From assembly GCA_940337035.1 (NCBI GenBank), contig OW679197.1, positions 40,306,466 through 40,370,465 of the forward strand: a DNA stretch of 64,000 nt, given 5' to 3'. Both the position numbers and the translations under genes were made by a program. This DNA is from Agriotes lineatus (Eukaryota > Arthropoda > Insecta > Coleoptera > Elateridae). This document shows positions 1-12,800 of this stretch, piece by piece (the stretch's first letter is position 1; each line of letters starts with the position of its first letter). The notes under the pieces were generated by a model, which saw only the letters and a list, made by a program, of their open reading frames with translations, made no database searches and was not told the origin of the DNA.

Positions 1-2115
1 TTTACCTGCTGTTCTCGAAATATCATCGGGCCATCTTGTCTTGGGTCTACCGACACTTATTTTTCCTGTACGTGGTGTCCAGTCCATTATCTTCCTAGTC
101 CATCTGTCATCACGACATCGCTAAATGTGTCCCGCTCATCTCCACTTTAGTCTTGCGATTCTGGAGGCAACGTCAGTGACTTTTGTAGAGTTTCTAATCC
201 ATTGGTTTGTCATTCTGTCACGCAGTGTTATATTCAACATAGCTCTTTCCATAGCTGTTTTTTGTACGATTAACTTGATAAGAGGCGTCCACGAATGGGG
301 CCCCCAATTAATCCACTGCGAATTCCGGTTCAATGGGATTGCCGGGAACTGCCACTTAATAACCCTAACTTGGGTTCAGTTAGTTGTTGGAGTGAAACAA
401 GACTTAACAAACACGAGTATATTGAGTAACAACGATTACAAACGTCACTGATGGACCGATGGTTTTTTACAAAAGCTTCAACTGTTGTGACACGCTTGGA
501 TTGGCCACACGAAAATAGCGAATTGCGCGTAACCGTAACACAAAACAACCTGGAAACGTCTTTTCCAGGGAGTTAGAACGACCGCAACCTAGCACAAAGC
601 ATAGCTGCTTGCTTCCTCGAAGTTCTGAATCTAACTAACTCTGAATTTACAACGAGCCGAACTCGCCAATTCAAGGAGGGGCAAGCTCAAACACTATTGG
701 CTGAGGCGATCCTGCGTAGCCAATCGGAGCGTCGCACGTTATTTAGGAAAAATGCTTATTCTAAGAAACCTTAATGCTAAGCTCTCTCAATGAGGCAATT
801 GAACGAAATCCATAAACCCATGATTCCCAAATATGCTAAGTCGGCTTAAGTTCTATTAGAAAATGTATCCATCCGCTTAAAAGCCATTAAGAGAAGCTTA
901 CAAATTCCTTTCCAACATTAACAGAGGCAAACAAATACGGCAAGATGCAAATTTGACTTTACCACGACCTTTGAATGAGATAAAACAGTTATGACTTGAA
1001 TTACATGATTAATTATAATCAAGAAGGTTTTGATGCACGCATCTGTGTGAATCAAACAATAGCTCTCTAACTTACTACTAATTTCTTCATTAGTCCCTTT
1101 GTTAGGGACCACGTTTCAAAAGCATAGGTGATAACTGGTAGCACACATTCTTCATATACTTTAGTTTTAAGACACTGAGGTAGTTCTGTTTTAAAGACGT
1201 TTTGTAACTTCCCGAACGCAGCCCATCCTAATTTCATCCTTCTTGCAACTTCCTTCGCTTGAACTTCGTTGCCTATTGTTATTACTTGTCCTAAGTATAT
1301 GTACTCTGGGACCTCGTCAATATCATTGTCTTTTATTTTTATGTTTGGCGTAATATCAAAGTTTTTCATCACTTTAGTTTTGTCCAGGTTCATACGTAGT
1401 CCAACTAGTTCTGAAGCCTCGTATAATTGACTCACCAAATCCTACATATCTTGCTTTTTTGTTTCATCAGATAAATTTCCTATCTTGTTTACTGGTAACT
1501 TCCCGATTGTCTTTTCTGCCGCTGCAATGACGCTTTGAGTGATATTCTTCTCCAGGATATCTATTGTGGGATTTGTGTTTGCTTCTATGTCGTTTTCAAG
1601 TTTATCGTTTAATGTTGTCTGGTATTGTTCTCTCTTATTAATATTTCTTAATTCTGCTAGTTTTAATTTGGGACTACGAGTTGTCAATAGTTTTTGCCTT
1701 TCTAATCTTACGTTTATAGCAATTTTTGCGCTGACAATACGATGGTTGCTGCCCGTTCGAAATTTGTTCAGCATACGTTTTGCATGACATTTCTTCGATT
1801 AGAGGCTGCTCCATGTCCATTTACGATATTTCCTTTTTGTTAAAATAGGTGTTCATTATGTGCTTTTGTTGTTTTTCTGTGTAATTGACAAACATTTGTC
1901 CTCTTTCCTTGCGTGTACTGATTCCAAACTTGCCAACGCTTTTTTCTCAATCTTCTGCTGTCGCTACTTCAGCATTGAAGTCTCCAATTAAAAGAGTAAA
2001 ATATGCAGCTTGTTCTTGAATAGTCTTGTCGATATCTTCATACACTTCTTCTACCTTTTCATCTATGTGGGCTGTAGTAGGTACATAGAATTGTTAGTAT
2101 ATCTCCAAGGGTCCC
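1..2115 (-). pseudogene. Decayed RTE-type non-LTR retrotransposon (endonuclease + partial RT)
   Basis: Read on the minus strand from 2115 to 1. An AP-type endonuclease piece comes first, with the GDFNA motif near 1975-1990. It is followed by the nuclease-RT linker (SNHRIVSAKI, then LSDETKKQ, 1774-1442), an RT thumb-like segment (VGLRMNLDKTKVM ... YLGQVI ... GWAAFGKL ... VLPVITYAFETWSLT, 1438-1067) and the C-terminal block (LRDRM ... VTDVASRIARLKWR then AGH, and GRPKTRW; 265-1). The order matches RTE-like LINE ORFs of insects. The catalytic RT core with its Y/FADD box is missing: the linker runs directly into the thumb at about 1440. Several stops are visible, including TGA in place of the Trp after KWR and a TGA near 1949. 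An 800-bp insertion separates the last two blocks. Not functional. Clade assignment is from motif recall only. Confidence 0.85.
257..1056. mobile_element. 800-bp insertion inside the RTE relic
   Basis: The RT reading frame on the minus strand stops matching at about 1060 and resumes at about 258. The two edges carry near-identical 8-mers, CCATAGCT (249-256) and CAATAGCT (1057-1064), which look like a target site duplication. I see no coding capacity and no clear terminal inverted repeat in the inserted DNA. An 8-bp TSD would fit a hAT-type non-autonomous element, but that is inference. Confidence 0.5.
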
Positions 2116-2251
2116 CACTAACGAGTACCTGTAATAAATACTCTTTTTTTTTGTAAATATCTGATTTTATTTTATTTTATAAGTATTTAATTTTTAGATT
2201 GTGTTTACTTGTGTACTTGTTAGTAACCAATAAATAAATATTATTATTACT

Positions 2252-2285
<34 letters not shown>

Positions 2286-5200
2286 ATACATAATACTAAA
2301 AATCTCTAAACGATATTGCCTTAAAGTTATACAAATATATGTACCATTGTGTATATAACATTAGAATTATTATTTATTCACAATTGAGTGGAAATAAACT
2401 GGCAACGTGATTTTTTACAATCTTCTAATTAACATTATTTGTGTAATATTTAACCACTCATGGTAACCTTGTTACTATCTTAACCACCACCATTCATTCA
2501 TACGATTTTTCTTGCAACATAGTTCTGAAAAAATAAAAATTAATAGTGAATGCGCTTGCATGACATAGGATCAGGACATGCTTACCTGGATGCCAAACTA
2601 CAACTAAGCAAGGTCTCTAACGAAGCTACTTGCATTTCCATGCGCGTTGTCTAGGGACAGCTTTCATGTAGGTGAGATACAAGCTTATCTTTATACTACA
2701 AATCAGTTCTAAATACGTAACTGGCGCACTGTTGTGTAATTCAAAATGCTATAATAGCTCATCTTACGTACATAAATACATAGGTATGTTATGAAAAAAA
2801 TTCTTTGCGTGTAAGATTATTTGACACAGTCTATTTGTTGTTCTAAGGATGCCGATTCAACTGTTTTATACGTGGTTGTATCAATTGTTATGCCCTCGAG
2901 AAGGTAACTCAAGACTTGCAATGTTCACTGCAATTTAAATGCGTCTGTTTAGTTTAAAAATGAGATTAACGATAATACATACATACATACTATTCAAATA
3001 TGTTTTTTGCATTTCTCTTACTTTACAAGTTTTTAATGAAGATCTTTTTATTTTGTACTATTTAGAATGTTAGTGCATGACTGATATTTTTACCAAATGA
3101 AACCCCAATATTTCTTTACTATATTACACAAATTTATAAATTTCCTACACATTTAGTCATATGGAATGTTCATGTATTGGTGCATTTTACCCAGTAGCAG
3201 CAAGTTAGTTTGCAAAATGACTGAAATTCAGCCATCACATTGCAAAACATTCAATTTTTGTTCAAAATGCTGGCGGTTTGCAAAATGACTAGACTAGACC
3301 TGTGAAACGCTTGTAACATATATATTTTCACGAAGAGTGTTTAGAAATAAACAAATTTGACGTATAAACTTTAAAAATAAGAAGCGAGATTTGGATGGCT
3401 TATCTATAATATTTATTTATAACTTTGGGGATCCATCAAAATCCCAACATTTCTTTGAAAAAAATTATGCAATCTAGTATCGCTGATCCAAACTAAATAA
3501 GATTGAATATTTCAGTTAGTCCACTGTGTAACGATCATGACAAAACGTTTACTTGTTGGTATTGATTTAGGCCAGACTTGGTCGATGATAACCACTACTT
3601 GTGCAGCCTCTTAAATGTACTAAAACAGTTATTTAAAAATAGATCTTCGATTTAAAATAATGATGACCATTTATTCTTAGCTACCTGCTTAAATATAAGC
3701 AATAGCCACAGCTAGAAGCTAGATGAAGTGTGTTTAGACAAGGTTTTTCTTGAGGATGCTATAAATGTGAAAACTTAATAGCCCAACCAGATATTTAAAG
3801 AGAACGGTTAAATCGGAGTAAGCAATATGGATTTAGCCTTTGCTGTACATCCCCTTTAATATCTGACCACGTATTACTAGACAAAACCTTTTCGTCTTCC
3901 GTAGTTACATAGATATTTATTATAAGTATCTACCAATTGGTCTGAATTTATAACGGCAAGGTAACTTGGGACAGGCCGAAAGTTAATGGCTTCGCTCCCC
4001 TCCTTTATTTCAATATTTGGAAATAATTAAATTTGTTTAAAACGACCCTCAGTGGTAATAATTAAACGTTTGAATGAATACGTTCAACTGAGATGGGCAA
4101 CAGTGAAACCTTACAAATTGGTCCTGGAAATGAAACTGGCATCAAACAGTACTAGTTATAATTAAACGCACGTGGAATCGTGCGGTTTAAGTAATCACTT
4201 TTACCTATTATCGCTGCAACCAGGTTTGTAGATGTGTGATTTGGTTGTTATATTCAATTAATTAAATTTTCGACCAATATTTATATTTGGCATTTTAGCC
4301 ACTCGCTGTATATCCGTCACAGACAATGATAACATAACAAAGTTCAACTTATGCGAGAAATTTCCTTCATCTCATTCAGCCTCTGCAAAGCAAATTTAAT
4401 TTCCAATTTTCACTTAACAAGTTAGCCATGGAAACTGAAACTGCATTTTTAATAAACTCAATTTGAACCTATACAAAGCACCCTGCTTCCATAATTCTTC
4501 AGAAGTCGAATTCCTAATTGTTTAAGTAACTTTTTAGCATTTCTGAAGTGGGTTTATAAAATTAAATGTTACACCTAATTTTCGTGTTGCTGAGGAAGAA
4601 CTTTTATTGCATTATTCTGTTTCTTTCTGTATAACTCCGCGCCTTAGCTCTCTGACTTTGAAATAAGGGTGTTTCGAAAATTGTCAACTGCATTTTGCGG
4701 TATGTATCGAATAATATTCTTGGAAGAAATCTGTTTATTAATATTGCAACCTTAATTTAATTCTTACACATTAAAACAGGCGTTATTTAAATTATGATTC
4801 CAAGAATTATTGATTTTACTGAAGTAGAGTTTCCATTAGTCGTTGAGGGAATATCACAATTTGCATATTTAAAAAGATCAATAGCTTATATGCGTCTAAC
4901 TCTTTTACTAAGTGTTCCCACAATATCAGCGAAAACCTAACAAGTTTTTAAATTGACTTAAAAGTAAGCTAATTCCTTTTTCTTTTGATAATGCTAACTA
5001 CTGCTGCATACTGTCATAGTAGATAAAACTGAAGCTTCGTATACATTGCCTGCAAGGCTTACGGTTCTGAGACATGGGATCAAAGACAGAAACATTGTTC
5101 GTATATCCAAGCCAACGAAACAGGATTCCAATTAGAAACAACATTAGAATTGCGTTAAAAATTACAACGGTGACAATTTTGGTGGATATAAAGAACAATT

Positions 5201-5550
5201 ATAAGTCACACGTGCGAAAAATGTAAGATTATCTACTACTCAAGATATTCTATAGCTCCCGCACCCGTAGAACAAGAGATACTGGCAAGAAACGATGCCG
5301 TTTTGGCTTGTTTCGATTTTCGATTGCTCCAGAAGTCAAAACAAGCTAAAACGGCTACTCCGTATAGGTATATAATACGAAGACTAAGACTTAGGCTGTA
5401 CAATAGCACCTCGAAAAGAAAAATACTCTTCCCTAAGACACTGTATCCATATGTGACAAGTGTAGCTGATAGTGCTCATTCGCTTCAAATTATTAAGAAA
5501 ATTGCTAATGGAGACGGTAGACTATAAATTTGTTACGGTATAAAACTGTT
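2116..5550. other. AT-rich sequence without recognisable genes
   Basis: Low-complexity A/T sequence. I see an (ATT)n run at 2241-2288, a short (ACAT)n near 2975-2990, and a 14-mer TTTGCAAAATGACT present twice about 66 bases apart (near 3210 and 3276). Open frames here are short and unlike anything I recognise. Confidence 0.5.
2241..2288. repeat. (ATT)n microsatellite
   Basis: Interrupted run of ATT/TTA triplets with a few substitutions. Confidence 0.9.
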
Positions 5551-7100
5551 TTTACGACACCCCGGGGTACGAGAGTGCCACAAGACTTATTGCGTCCAGG
5601 AAATGTCACCACTTGCCCTAAAATTTTCGAGAACAGACAGACTAATAGCCTCGGCTGAATACGCTCAGGGAGATGGGCGTGGTTCTACAAACGATACGCC
5701 GTAGGGATAAGCGTGACGACATATACAGGTTGTTTAAAAATAAGAGGGTGCCACGGGTTTCAGAAGGGAACTCACGTCTGACATAAACCCGAAAGCCAAA
5801 CGGGGTTTGAAAGTGTGTAACTTTGGGGCTCCCCGGAGACGGCAGCTGGAGTGCTCGAACCTACCTTGACGCTCACAGAATTCGTCCAGGATCCGCTTTA
5901 CATCAATCATACACCAGTCACCCATCGGGCGACGACACTATTATTGCTTAAGCTAAAAAACAACATTTGACAAAAAGAAAACACAGCGGGACCGTTTAAC
6001 AAACGGGGCTATTGTTCTTTAGACATCTCAAAAAGCGCGAATCTACATTTATCTGTACAAACTGTAAACGTTACATTGGGTTAGTGAACAGAATTACACA
6101 GCTGATTATCAAACACCTGTCAAGTAGCAAAGCGCTCTGTCAATTTTACTATAGACAAATTACGCAAAAGGCTACCAGGAGGGTAACGTTCATTCGCGTA
6201 ATTACAGCGCAATTTTAAGACCACCCTGAAGTAAACAGTGAGTTCAGAAGTCGCACTAGTTGCAAGCGATCCAGGTCCACGTCGCTCTTGCTGGGCTGTA
6301 CCGCACTGTTAGGAATGCGATGGGTAAACCAAACGGGGTTTGGAGATCACATGGCGGGCACTGACTGAACCGTCACGAGGTATTTCAACATGCGGGGGTC
6401 TTGCAGATTCGATTACGAAGTACGCACAACTTAAAATGCTAATGTTTAGAGTACCTGATTTTTAGCTTCTTCTGGGATTATTTGGCTCCAAGAGCACCAA
6501 CTGGTCAACGGGAGGGCTTTCAAAGCTACTACACAGGGGAAAAAGGGGTTCGAAACGGGATGGCGAAGTCCAGCAGAATACTCTCTAGGGAGTAAAGATG
6601 CAACCAGGGTTAGCGACAGGATACGCCGGATTACATGTGGAATTAACCAGGGATTAAACCGCCCTCCATATGAATATCCGCCACGGCGGTTATACCGGCC
6701 TAACGGCCCATTTAACAACAAACGGGGGAGCGCCTGGATTCGACGGAACCCGCACAAAAGTTTATACGACCAACTCGCACGACGTTCGGCAGACCAATCA
6801 ATGAAAAATACCCTCGCAAGCGCCACGCGGATGTCAACCCCGAAGGGAAGACGCCGCGGACAGCACGCCGTGCCAGACAGCCTCGAAAATGCTGTCAGAC
6901 AGCGCGATCGACAATGTAGTAGGGCAGGAGAGCTGTGGCTTACTCACTCATAAACGTTGTCTCAATTCTGACCCAGGACGAAAGCCTTCTACAGCAAATT
7001 CACGACTGCCGCGAAGCAATAAATCAACACGTATACGGCGAGAGTTCAGACCGAAGCGATAACACAGCTGCGTAAGCTATAAAGCCAATGCCTGCATACA
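5551..7100. other. GC-richer anonymous segment, probable ancient retroelement
   Basis: Composition changes sharply from the AT-rich flanks. The stretch 5730-5930 has open-looking plus-strand coding interrupted by stops. The phrases AAACGGGGTTTG (near 5800) and AAACGGGGTTTGGAG (near 6337) recur. Nothing matches a domain I know. A degraded LTR-retrotransposon gag region or an old exon cluster are both possible. Confidence 0.35.
6459..6953 (+). other. 164-codon open frame without an early ATG, Arg-rich, unidentified
   Basis: The + strand frame that begins after the TGA at 6456-6458 stays open until TAA at 6951-6953. The first ATG in this frame lies late (about 6800), so it would be an exon or a fragment rather than a simple ORF. 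The predicted peptide is basic and Arg/Pro-rich in its centre (RPPYEYPPRRLYRP near the middle, then PKGRRRGQH). A 126-codon minus-strand frame (6446-6826) overlaps it, so part of the openness may be compositional. I do not recognise the protein. A nucleic-acid-binding gag or ORF1 piece is a guess. Confidence 0.25.
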
Positions 7101-8564
7101 ATTTGGTATGCTTAACTTCAAGCAGAATAATACGAAAAACCCATATACAAGTGGGGTCGTAATTTAGAAAATGCGCTAATAGGCGTACATTCGTACCAAA
7201 CTAAAAATGTCCTTACAAAATGTTTGCAAAGAAAGAAAAATTAACCTTGGCCATCATATTCTGCTTAAATTTTATTGCAGTAAGAAATATAACCGAGAGC
7301 TTACACGCTTACAGTTGCTCTACTTTATCTTGTGTTGCTATATACTCCTGTAATATAAAAGTCAGAAGTAACATATTGCTGTAAATGATACGGATGGGTT
7401 ATTGTGTTGTAATATTTACTAATTTATAATAATTGCAGCCTATATTTAAATTTGCACGGCTCTTGCTTGTGTTACATTTTTATAATTTTATTTGAATTAA
7501 TGACTATCTCAATGGGTTGGGTTGTTTCATCCTTCCAATTTATTATTTGAAATATGTAAATTAGTTGATAATATACTGGCTTTTAGATAATTGTTCTGAT
7601 TTTTTATTGAATGCAATCGTTTCCACACTTACGGTACTATTGAACTATTGATGGGATAACCTACTACAGAATTTTTGAAATTATGGAAAAAATCTCAAGT
7701 TATCGTAACCTAACCGCACATTTACAACGCAGAAACAAATTAGGTGATATTACGTAAGTAAGCAACGCCACTTTAAAACCAAACACTCAAACGACGCCAC
7801 TGAAAATTCAGACTCGCCAGAGTGATGCTCGTCGTCTGCTCGCTGCTCTGGGCTCCAGTCTTGGCTTTTGGCTCCAGTTTTAGCTCCTGTGGCCACAGCT
7901 AGGACTCCGCTGCAATGCACGACGGTAGCTGCCTTCCATGAGCTTCAAAGCTTTCGCTCTTTATTTGGACTATTAACAAAGCACCACCAAAAACACCAGC
8001 TTGGCTTTATGATTACAGTTTTATATTCAAGTCATGGCTAATATTATTTTTATTACAATTTCAACTTCAAATTATTTCAATGTTAATAGTATTTGAGTAC
8101 TTTTTTAAATTCAAATTATCATATATACATAGTACTATACGTACTCAAAGTTATGTCGATTATATTTGGGATGGTAGGTATCGCGAAGGTCCATTGCAAT
8201 GAATATGAATGATGCCACCCAGTGCTCGAAATGGACTTTTCTACGAACCAGAACGGGTACTCCAATCATAGCCATACGCACCCACGCACATATAAAAGCG
8301 CGCATGCGCGCACTTACGCACCAAAATTACTTGCACAAAACAAGCAAAAAGTGGTTTTATGAAAACTTGTTTATTAATATACTGGATTTTTAGCCCACCA
8401 CATAGATGGGTTTATTTTGTTTAATATAATTTTTGCATTTTTAAAATTGAACTGAAAATAAAAAAGTTATAGAAGAAAATGTGCTAATCTATCTAATAGT
8501 ACTGAAACGGTATAAGGAAACACTTAGTAACGTGAATAGGGTTAATACGTAAAGAAAAAACATT

Positions 8565-8645
8565 GCAGTCGGTAGGATTCAAACCTAAGCTCTTAGGGGA
8601 TTCTGATTTTCAGTACCTTAACCGCTTGATCAATGGAATGCTTCA
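8565..8645 (-). pseudogene. tRNA-Ser-like pseudogene or tRNA-derived repeat
   Basis: Reading the minus strand, AAGCGGTTAAGG (D-arm/box A region), CTGAAAATCAG (anticodon stem with a shortened loop), a variable arm and TAGGTTTGAATCCTA (T-arm/box B), then CCGACTGC, follow the order of eukaryotic tRNA-Ser. About four bases are missing from the anticodon loop and the 5' acceptor strand pairs poorly with CGACTGC, so it should not be functional. It may be the head of a decayed SINE. Confidence 0.5.
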
Positions 8646-8927
8646 TAAGACACATGCTGATTGTTGCATTACGAACGGCACGGTGATGATAAAAATGTGA
8701 CAAAAGCACGCAGCCATGTGGACAAACCCAACACGTTTATATATACGATAAGAATAGTCAGTAACAACTAAACAACAGAAAAGTAAGAGTATTCAACAAA
8801 ACAACGTTAAGATACATTAATTTCCACAATGATTTATGTCGCCTACTTTTATTTCTTTTTTTTAAAGCCTGGGATATGTTTCAATTTTTGAGAATGCTTT
8901 AAGTAACTAAACAGTAGGATATCTAAC

Positions 8928-9017
8928 TAGTTTTCCCAAACCGAAATGGTATCTATCTGGTTTTCTGGAACCGGAACTGTATCAGGTCGGATTTTCATGA
9001 ACCGAAACAGCGTTCCA
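8928..9017. repeat. Degenerate 30-bp minisatellite, three units
   Basis: Three successive units share the skeleton CTGGTTTTC..GAACCGAAA..GTATC. They start near 8930, 8958 and 8988. Confidence 0.6.
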
Positions 9018-9544
9018 GTGCATGTCTGTCTCTTCCGAGCACCGATGCCACCCTAAAAATAATCTACCTCACTATGACTACGAATAGTATTCAGAGACTT
9101 GATGGCGCAGGGAATACAATGTCAAGCCGTTTTTGAAATATTTTCACTGTTTTATCCCTTAATTTCTCCACATAAGATATACAACGTGCTCAACTAAACT
9201 TTTGTAAGAGTTTTCCATGGATGTTAGAATAGGTATCATGTGTTACCAGGAAACCCCGGTTTACGAAGCATAAGAATCCTTAAAGGTGTTCGAATGAATT
9301 CAGGGTAAAGGGATGAGTCGTAGATTAAAATGAAAGGCTTGGCCACTCTAGTCAAAATCATTGTACTTAGAAAAATACGAGAACAAATTCGTGTAATTTT
9401 TGTGTGCGCTACTTGACGTGTCGGCTTGCTATGGAATAGCGCTTTCCCACCAGAAGAATGTCCCTCGGCTATGAGAAGTGGGTGCTCAAATCTAGGATAG
9501 GACCTTGCAAAATTTCTGGAAAGCTAATTTTATTTCAAAAGTGG

Positions 9545-9818
9545 TGAGCGGATGGCCCCGCGAGCAAATGCTCGTCTCTCAGGCGGCCGGCCCGGGTTCG
9601 AATCCCGGCGGACTCTAGAAAGATTTTAAAAATCGTACGCTCACCGGCTACCACACTAACACCTGTGGTAGTCGTTAACCCCTAAACAAGAGAATTCTTC
9701 CTCACTTTCGACGGTCAAGCCTAGCCACCTACCCGCTCTATGGGCAAAGAGGGCTCATAGAACCACTTTGAGGTTAAAACAGGCCACTGGCCTATAATAA
9801 GAGAAAGAAGAAGACTTT
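9545..9818 (+). mobile_element. SINE family 1, full-length tRNA-derived copy
   Basis: A tRNA-like head (GTGAGCGG...) carries a consensus RNA polymerase III box B, GGTTCGAATCCC. It is followed by a unique body and ends in an A/G-rich GAAGAAGA tail. Seven-base direct repeats AAAAGTG flank it (9538-9544 and 9819-9825). A near full-length copy lies inverted at 47526-47800 and a decayed one at 18935-19115, which proves a dispersed family. The tail matches the (GAA)n ends of LINE relics in this window. Confidence 0.88.
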
Positions 9819-9825
9819 AAAAGTG

Positions 9826-12800
9826 CATGTAACTGCACTTTGCTGTACAAATAAGTTGTACAAAAGCAAATTTGATAAAACTATTAAAATAAAATTACGA
9901 AAACACATTGATTGCTACTTGCCATACAAAGAACGGGTCTGTTTGTGACGTAATGTGCCACGATAAAAAAACCCAAGCATATTTTCGCCTAAAATACAAT
10001 TTCACAAAGAAATGCAATTTTAATCAATTGGCGACAGGTCAGCAACAGATTGCAAATAGTGATTTGGGCTTTCTTCAATTGTACATTTTTAGAGACTATA
10101 CACATGCAAAGTTAGTTTAACATATTCAAAATTGGCGGCAATCTACCATATGCATTATTGAACTAATAAAATAGATTTAACTTAGCTAGATGCAGAAAAT
10201 TAAGTGGCAGTGTTGTGGGGGAAACCAAGGTAGGTCGAACACCGAGGCTGAGTATAAACCCCGTCGGCGGCTAAAAGTTTGCTGTAAACTCGGGCTCATA
10301 AGCAGAGACCTAGCTTGACGAAACAACAGTGGATAGCTTCGGTTCCGAAATTGGCGAAGGGGCAAAATGGTGTCGTTCTATGCGCGATCTGACAAGAGGC
10401 CTTTCAGGAAGTTTTCAAAGAGTGACTACAAGCAATCGGCATTGATCTATACGCTAACAACAAGAAGTTTTTCCAGGGCTGCGTTGTGTTACAGTATTGG
10501 TCTACAAGATGGTTGCGAAATGATTGACGAGAGATAATTTCTACAAATACAGAATGTTTTAATAGGAAAAGAAGATATTTAAGGGTGTGTTCAGAAAATC
10601 AAAATAATAAAAATAAACCAATAGTGCGATTCTCAAGCGACCGATTCACGAGAGATTAATTCCCGGAATTTATTCGCATACATTATTTCATTTCATTCAT
10701 TCCTTCCCGAGATTCCCAGATAATTTCCAGTCCTTGAATCTTCCCTCACCTCCATTTTCACTTTGAAATCCTGCACCCCGAATTTACCTGTAGCTAAGTC
10801 GAACCGAGGACTCCAGGAGGCCGTGTTTCTAGCTAATTAAAAATCTGAACATAACCCCGTCCATAAAATCAGTTCTTGGTAGCGAAGACCTCTTCGAGGA
10901 CCGCTTCACTGGTTTATTCCTGTCAATATTATATTGCAAAACCGGCCTAAATATTTAGCCCATTTTCCCGTCAACAACTATTTACAAAACTCTCCCCAGG
11001 AGACGTGTTGGAAACGAAGGCTCTTATACGAGGCCAATTACTCAGCGTAATTATTCTCGCCATAAACTTGTCAGATAGCAGATTATAAAGGTCCGGCACA
11101 TCGCTAAGCTTTGAGGCAGTTTAAACTTGCACTAATTAGTTGTTGACTACAGAGGTTTTCTCACCAGTCAGAGTAGCGCCGACAGCACCCCTCAGGCGAG
11201 CCCGTTCCGTGGGAACGTTTCCTCGACGCCTGCAACAAACCCGAGGTCGCGCACTAGGTGGAATACTCCGACGACCTCTCGTTCTATGGCACCCGGCACA
11301 AACACAACACCGCGAAACCCCAGAAGGCTTGACCAATTTCCCAAACGCCACGGTAGCGTAAGCAAAATCCTGACATAGCCGAATTAATCTGTATTTACAG
11401 CCACACATGCTTTCGACATTCGATCAAGTTTCGAGCTTAAAATTTGGCACCTCCGGGACCAATTTCGACGGCACGATATCCTGACCAGTGGCGTCCCATC
11501 GTTCAAACAGGGCACAAACAGTACGGCCTCCAAACGCACCGATGTATGGCGGGTTGCAGTGAAGCCAGGTTTTCGCAACAGGACGTCTCGAATAAATACT
11601 GATTTTATTGTGAAATACATTTTATTCTGGTTGATTGAATAATTCCTATGCTTGTAAATAGATATTGAACTATAATTAAACTGTCTAATATTATCCTGGT
11701 GTTTGTTTGCTAATCTTGTGGTGTATATCTGTGTTGACCAAAGATTTGACTCCGATTGATAAGCTACCCGATGGTAATTAATTTGGCACCCTTAATAGCA
11801 AGGGCGAAGTGTCACAAAAGTAGCTAGCTGCAGTATTAATAATGCTGTTACCTAACCTGATGATTTCATTCACCTCAAAGACAATAGTCAAGGAAGTTTA
11901 TATTTGGGTTTTTACTTTTAAAGTATTCCAATAGCAAAATTAATTTAGAAAACTTTAGAAATAATTATGTCCGCAATGGTCGAGAACCAGACATATTGGT
12001 TAATTTTGCTTTGTTTGCCCTGAACACATCGTCAAAATATTTCCCGTTTCTCCCGAATCATCTTGTATATCCGATCAGCCATCGAGATGAAATTTCACGC
12101 CACTCAACGAAACAAGAAGCTAATTTGCTACGGTATAATCTTAATGAATCGACATTGCATGTAGTCAACGTCAAAGAGCGGGTTAGGTTTAGAAGGGTTT
12201 GCCGGTTTCCTAAAAGACACAGATCTAAAAATGTCTCGAAGCAGATGCTCGGCTTCTGTTACCCTCAACTAGCTTAATCGGGAAGGCGTGGTTCGACAAA
12301 CTTAACGAAACCGACAGGGGTGATCCTATTCTAATCCCTAACAATTCAATTCATAAATGGGGAAAATGCTCGGAGCGCCACTTGTTTTTAAACAGAGAAT
12401 TGCTAACGCAGCGAAAACAAGAAATACCACGTAGCTATGAAGAAGTCCTCCAGGTTGCTTTACACCACTCCAACGTCACTCGTCAGCTGCACCGACGCCG
12501 GATGCAAACGTAGGGTGGCCACAAAAATCGAAGTCACTTACCTTCGATGGCCACCGCTCTGGAAGCTAATAACAAAATACACAACACCCCTGATCTTAAG
12601 GGCTTACGCGTTCTATCGCATGCTCTGGTCTTTACATGAAATTACACTCGGCTAAAGCCGTCTTTAGTTGAAGACTCAATAGGTTCACACATTTGAATCA
12701 AACCAATAATTAATTTAGCCAATAATGAAATTTAATGATTTAAATTTTAGTACATCAAGCCCAAAAATCGGCTATCAAAAAAAAGTGACACCCTAGCTGA

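Larger units (their letters stand above)
7101..9537. other. Mostly AT-rich unannotated sequence
   Basis: Contains a small GC-rich patch at 7790-7950 with an imperfect tandem GGCTCCAGT/CTTGGCTTTTGGC, a CG/CA alternation near 8298-8312, the tRNA-like relic at 8565 and the 30-bp minisatellite at 8928. No gene recognised. Confidence 0.5.

Noticed and set aside
11136..11408. Cys/Arg-rich 90-codon minus frame overlapped by a 73-codon plus frame
   Set aside because: Both are by-products of local GC and CpG richness; no motif.
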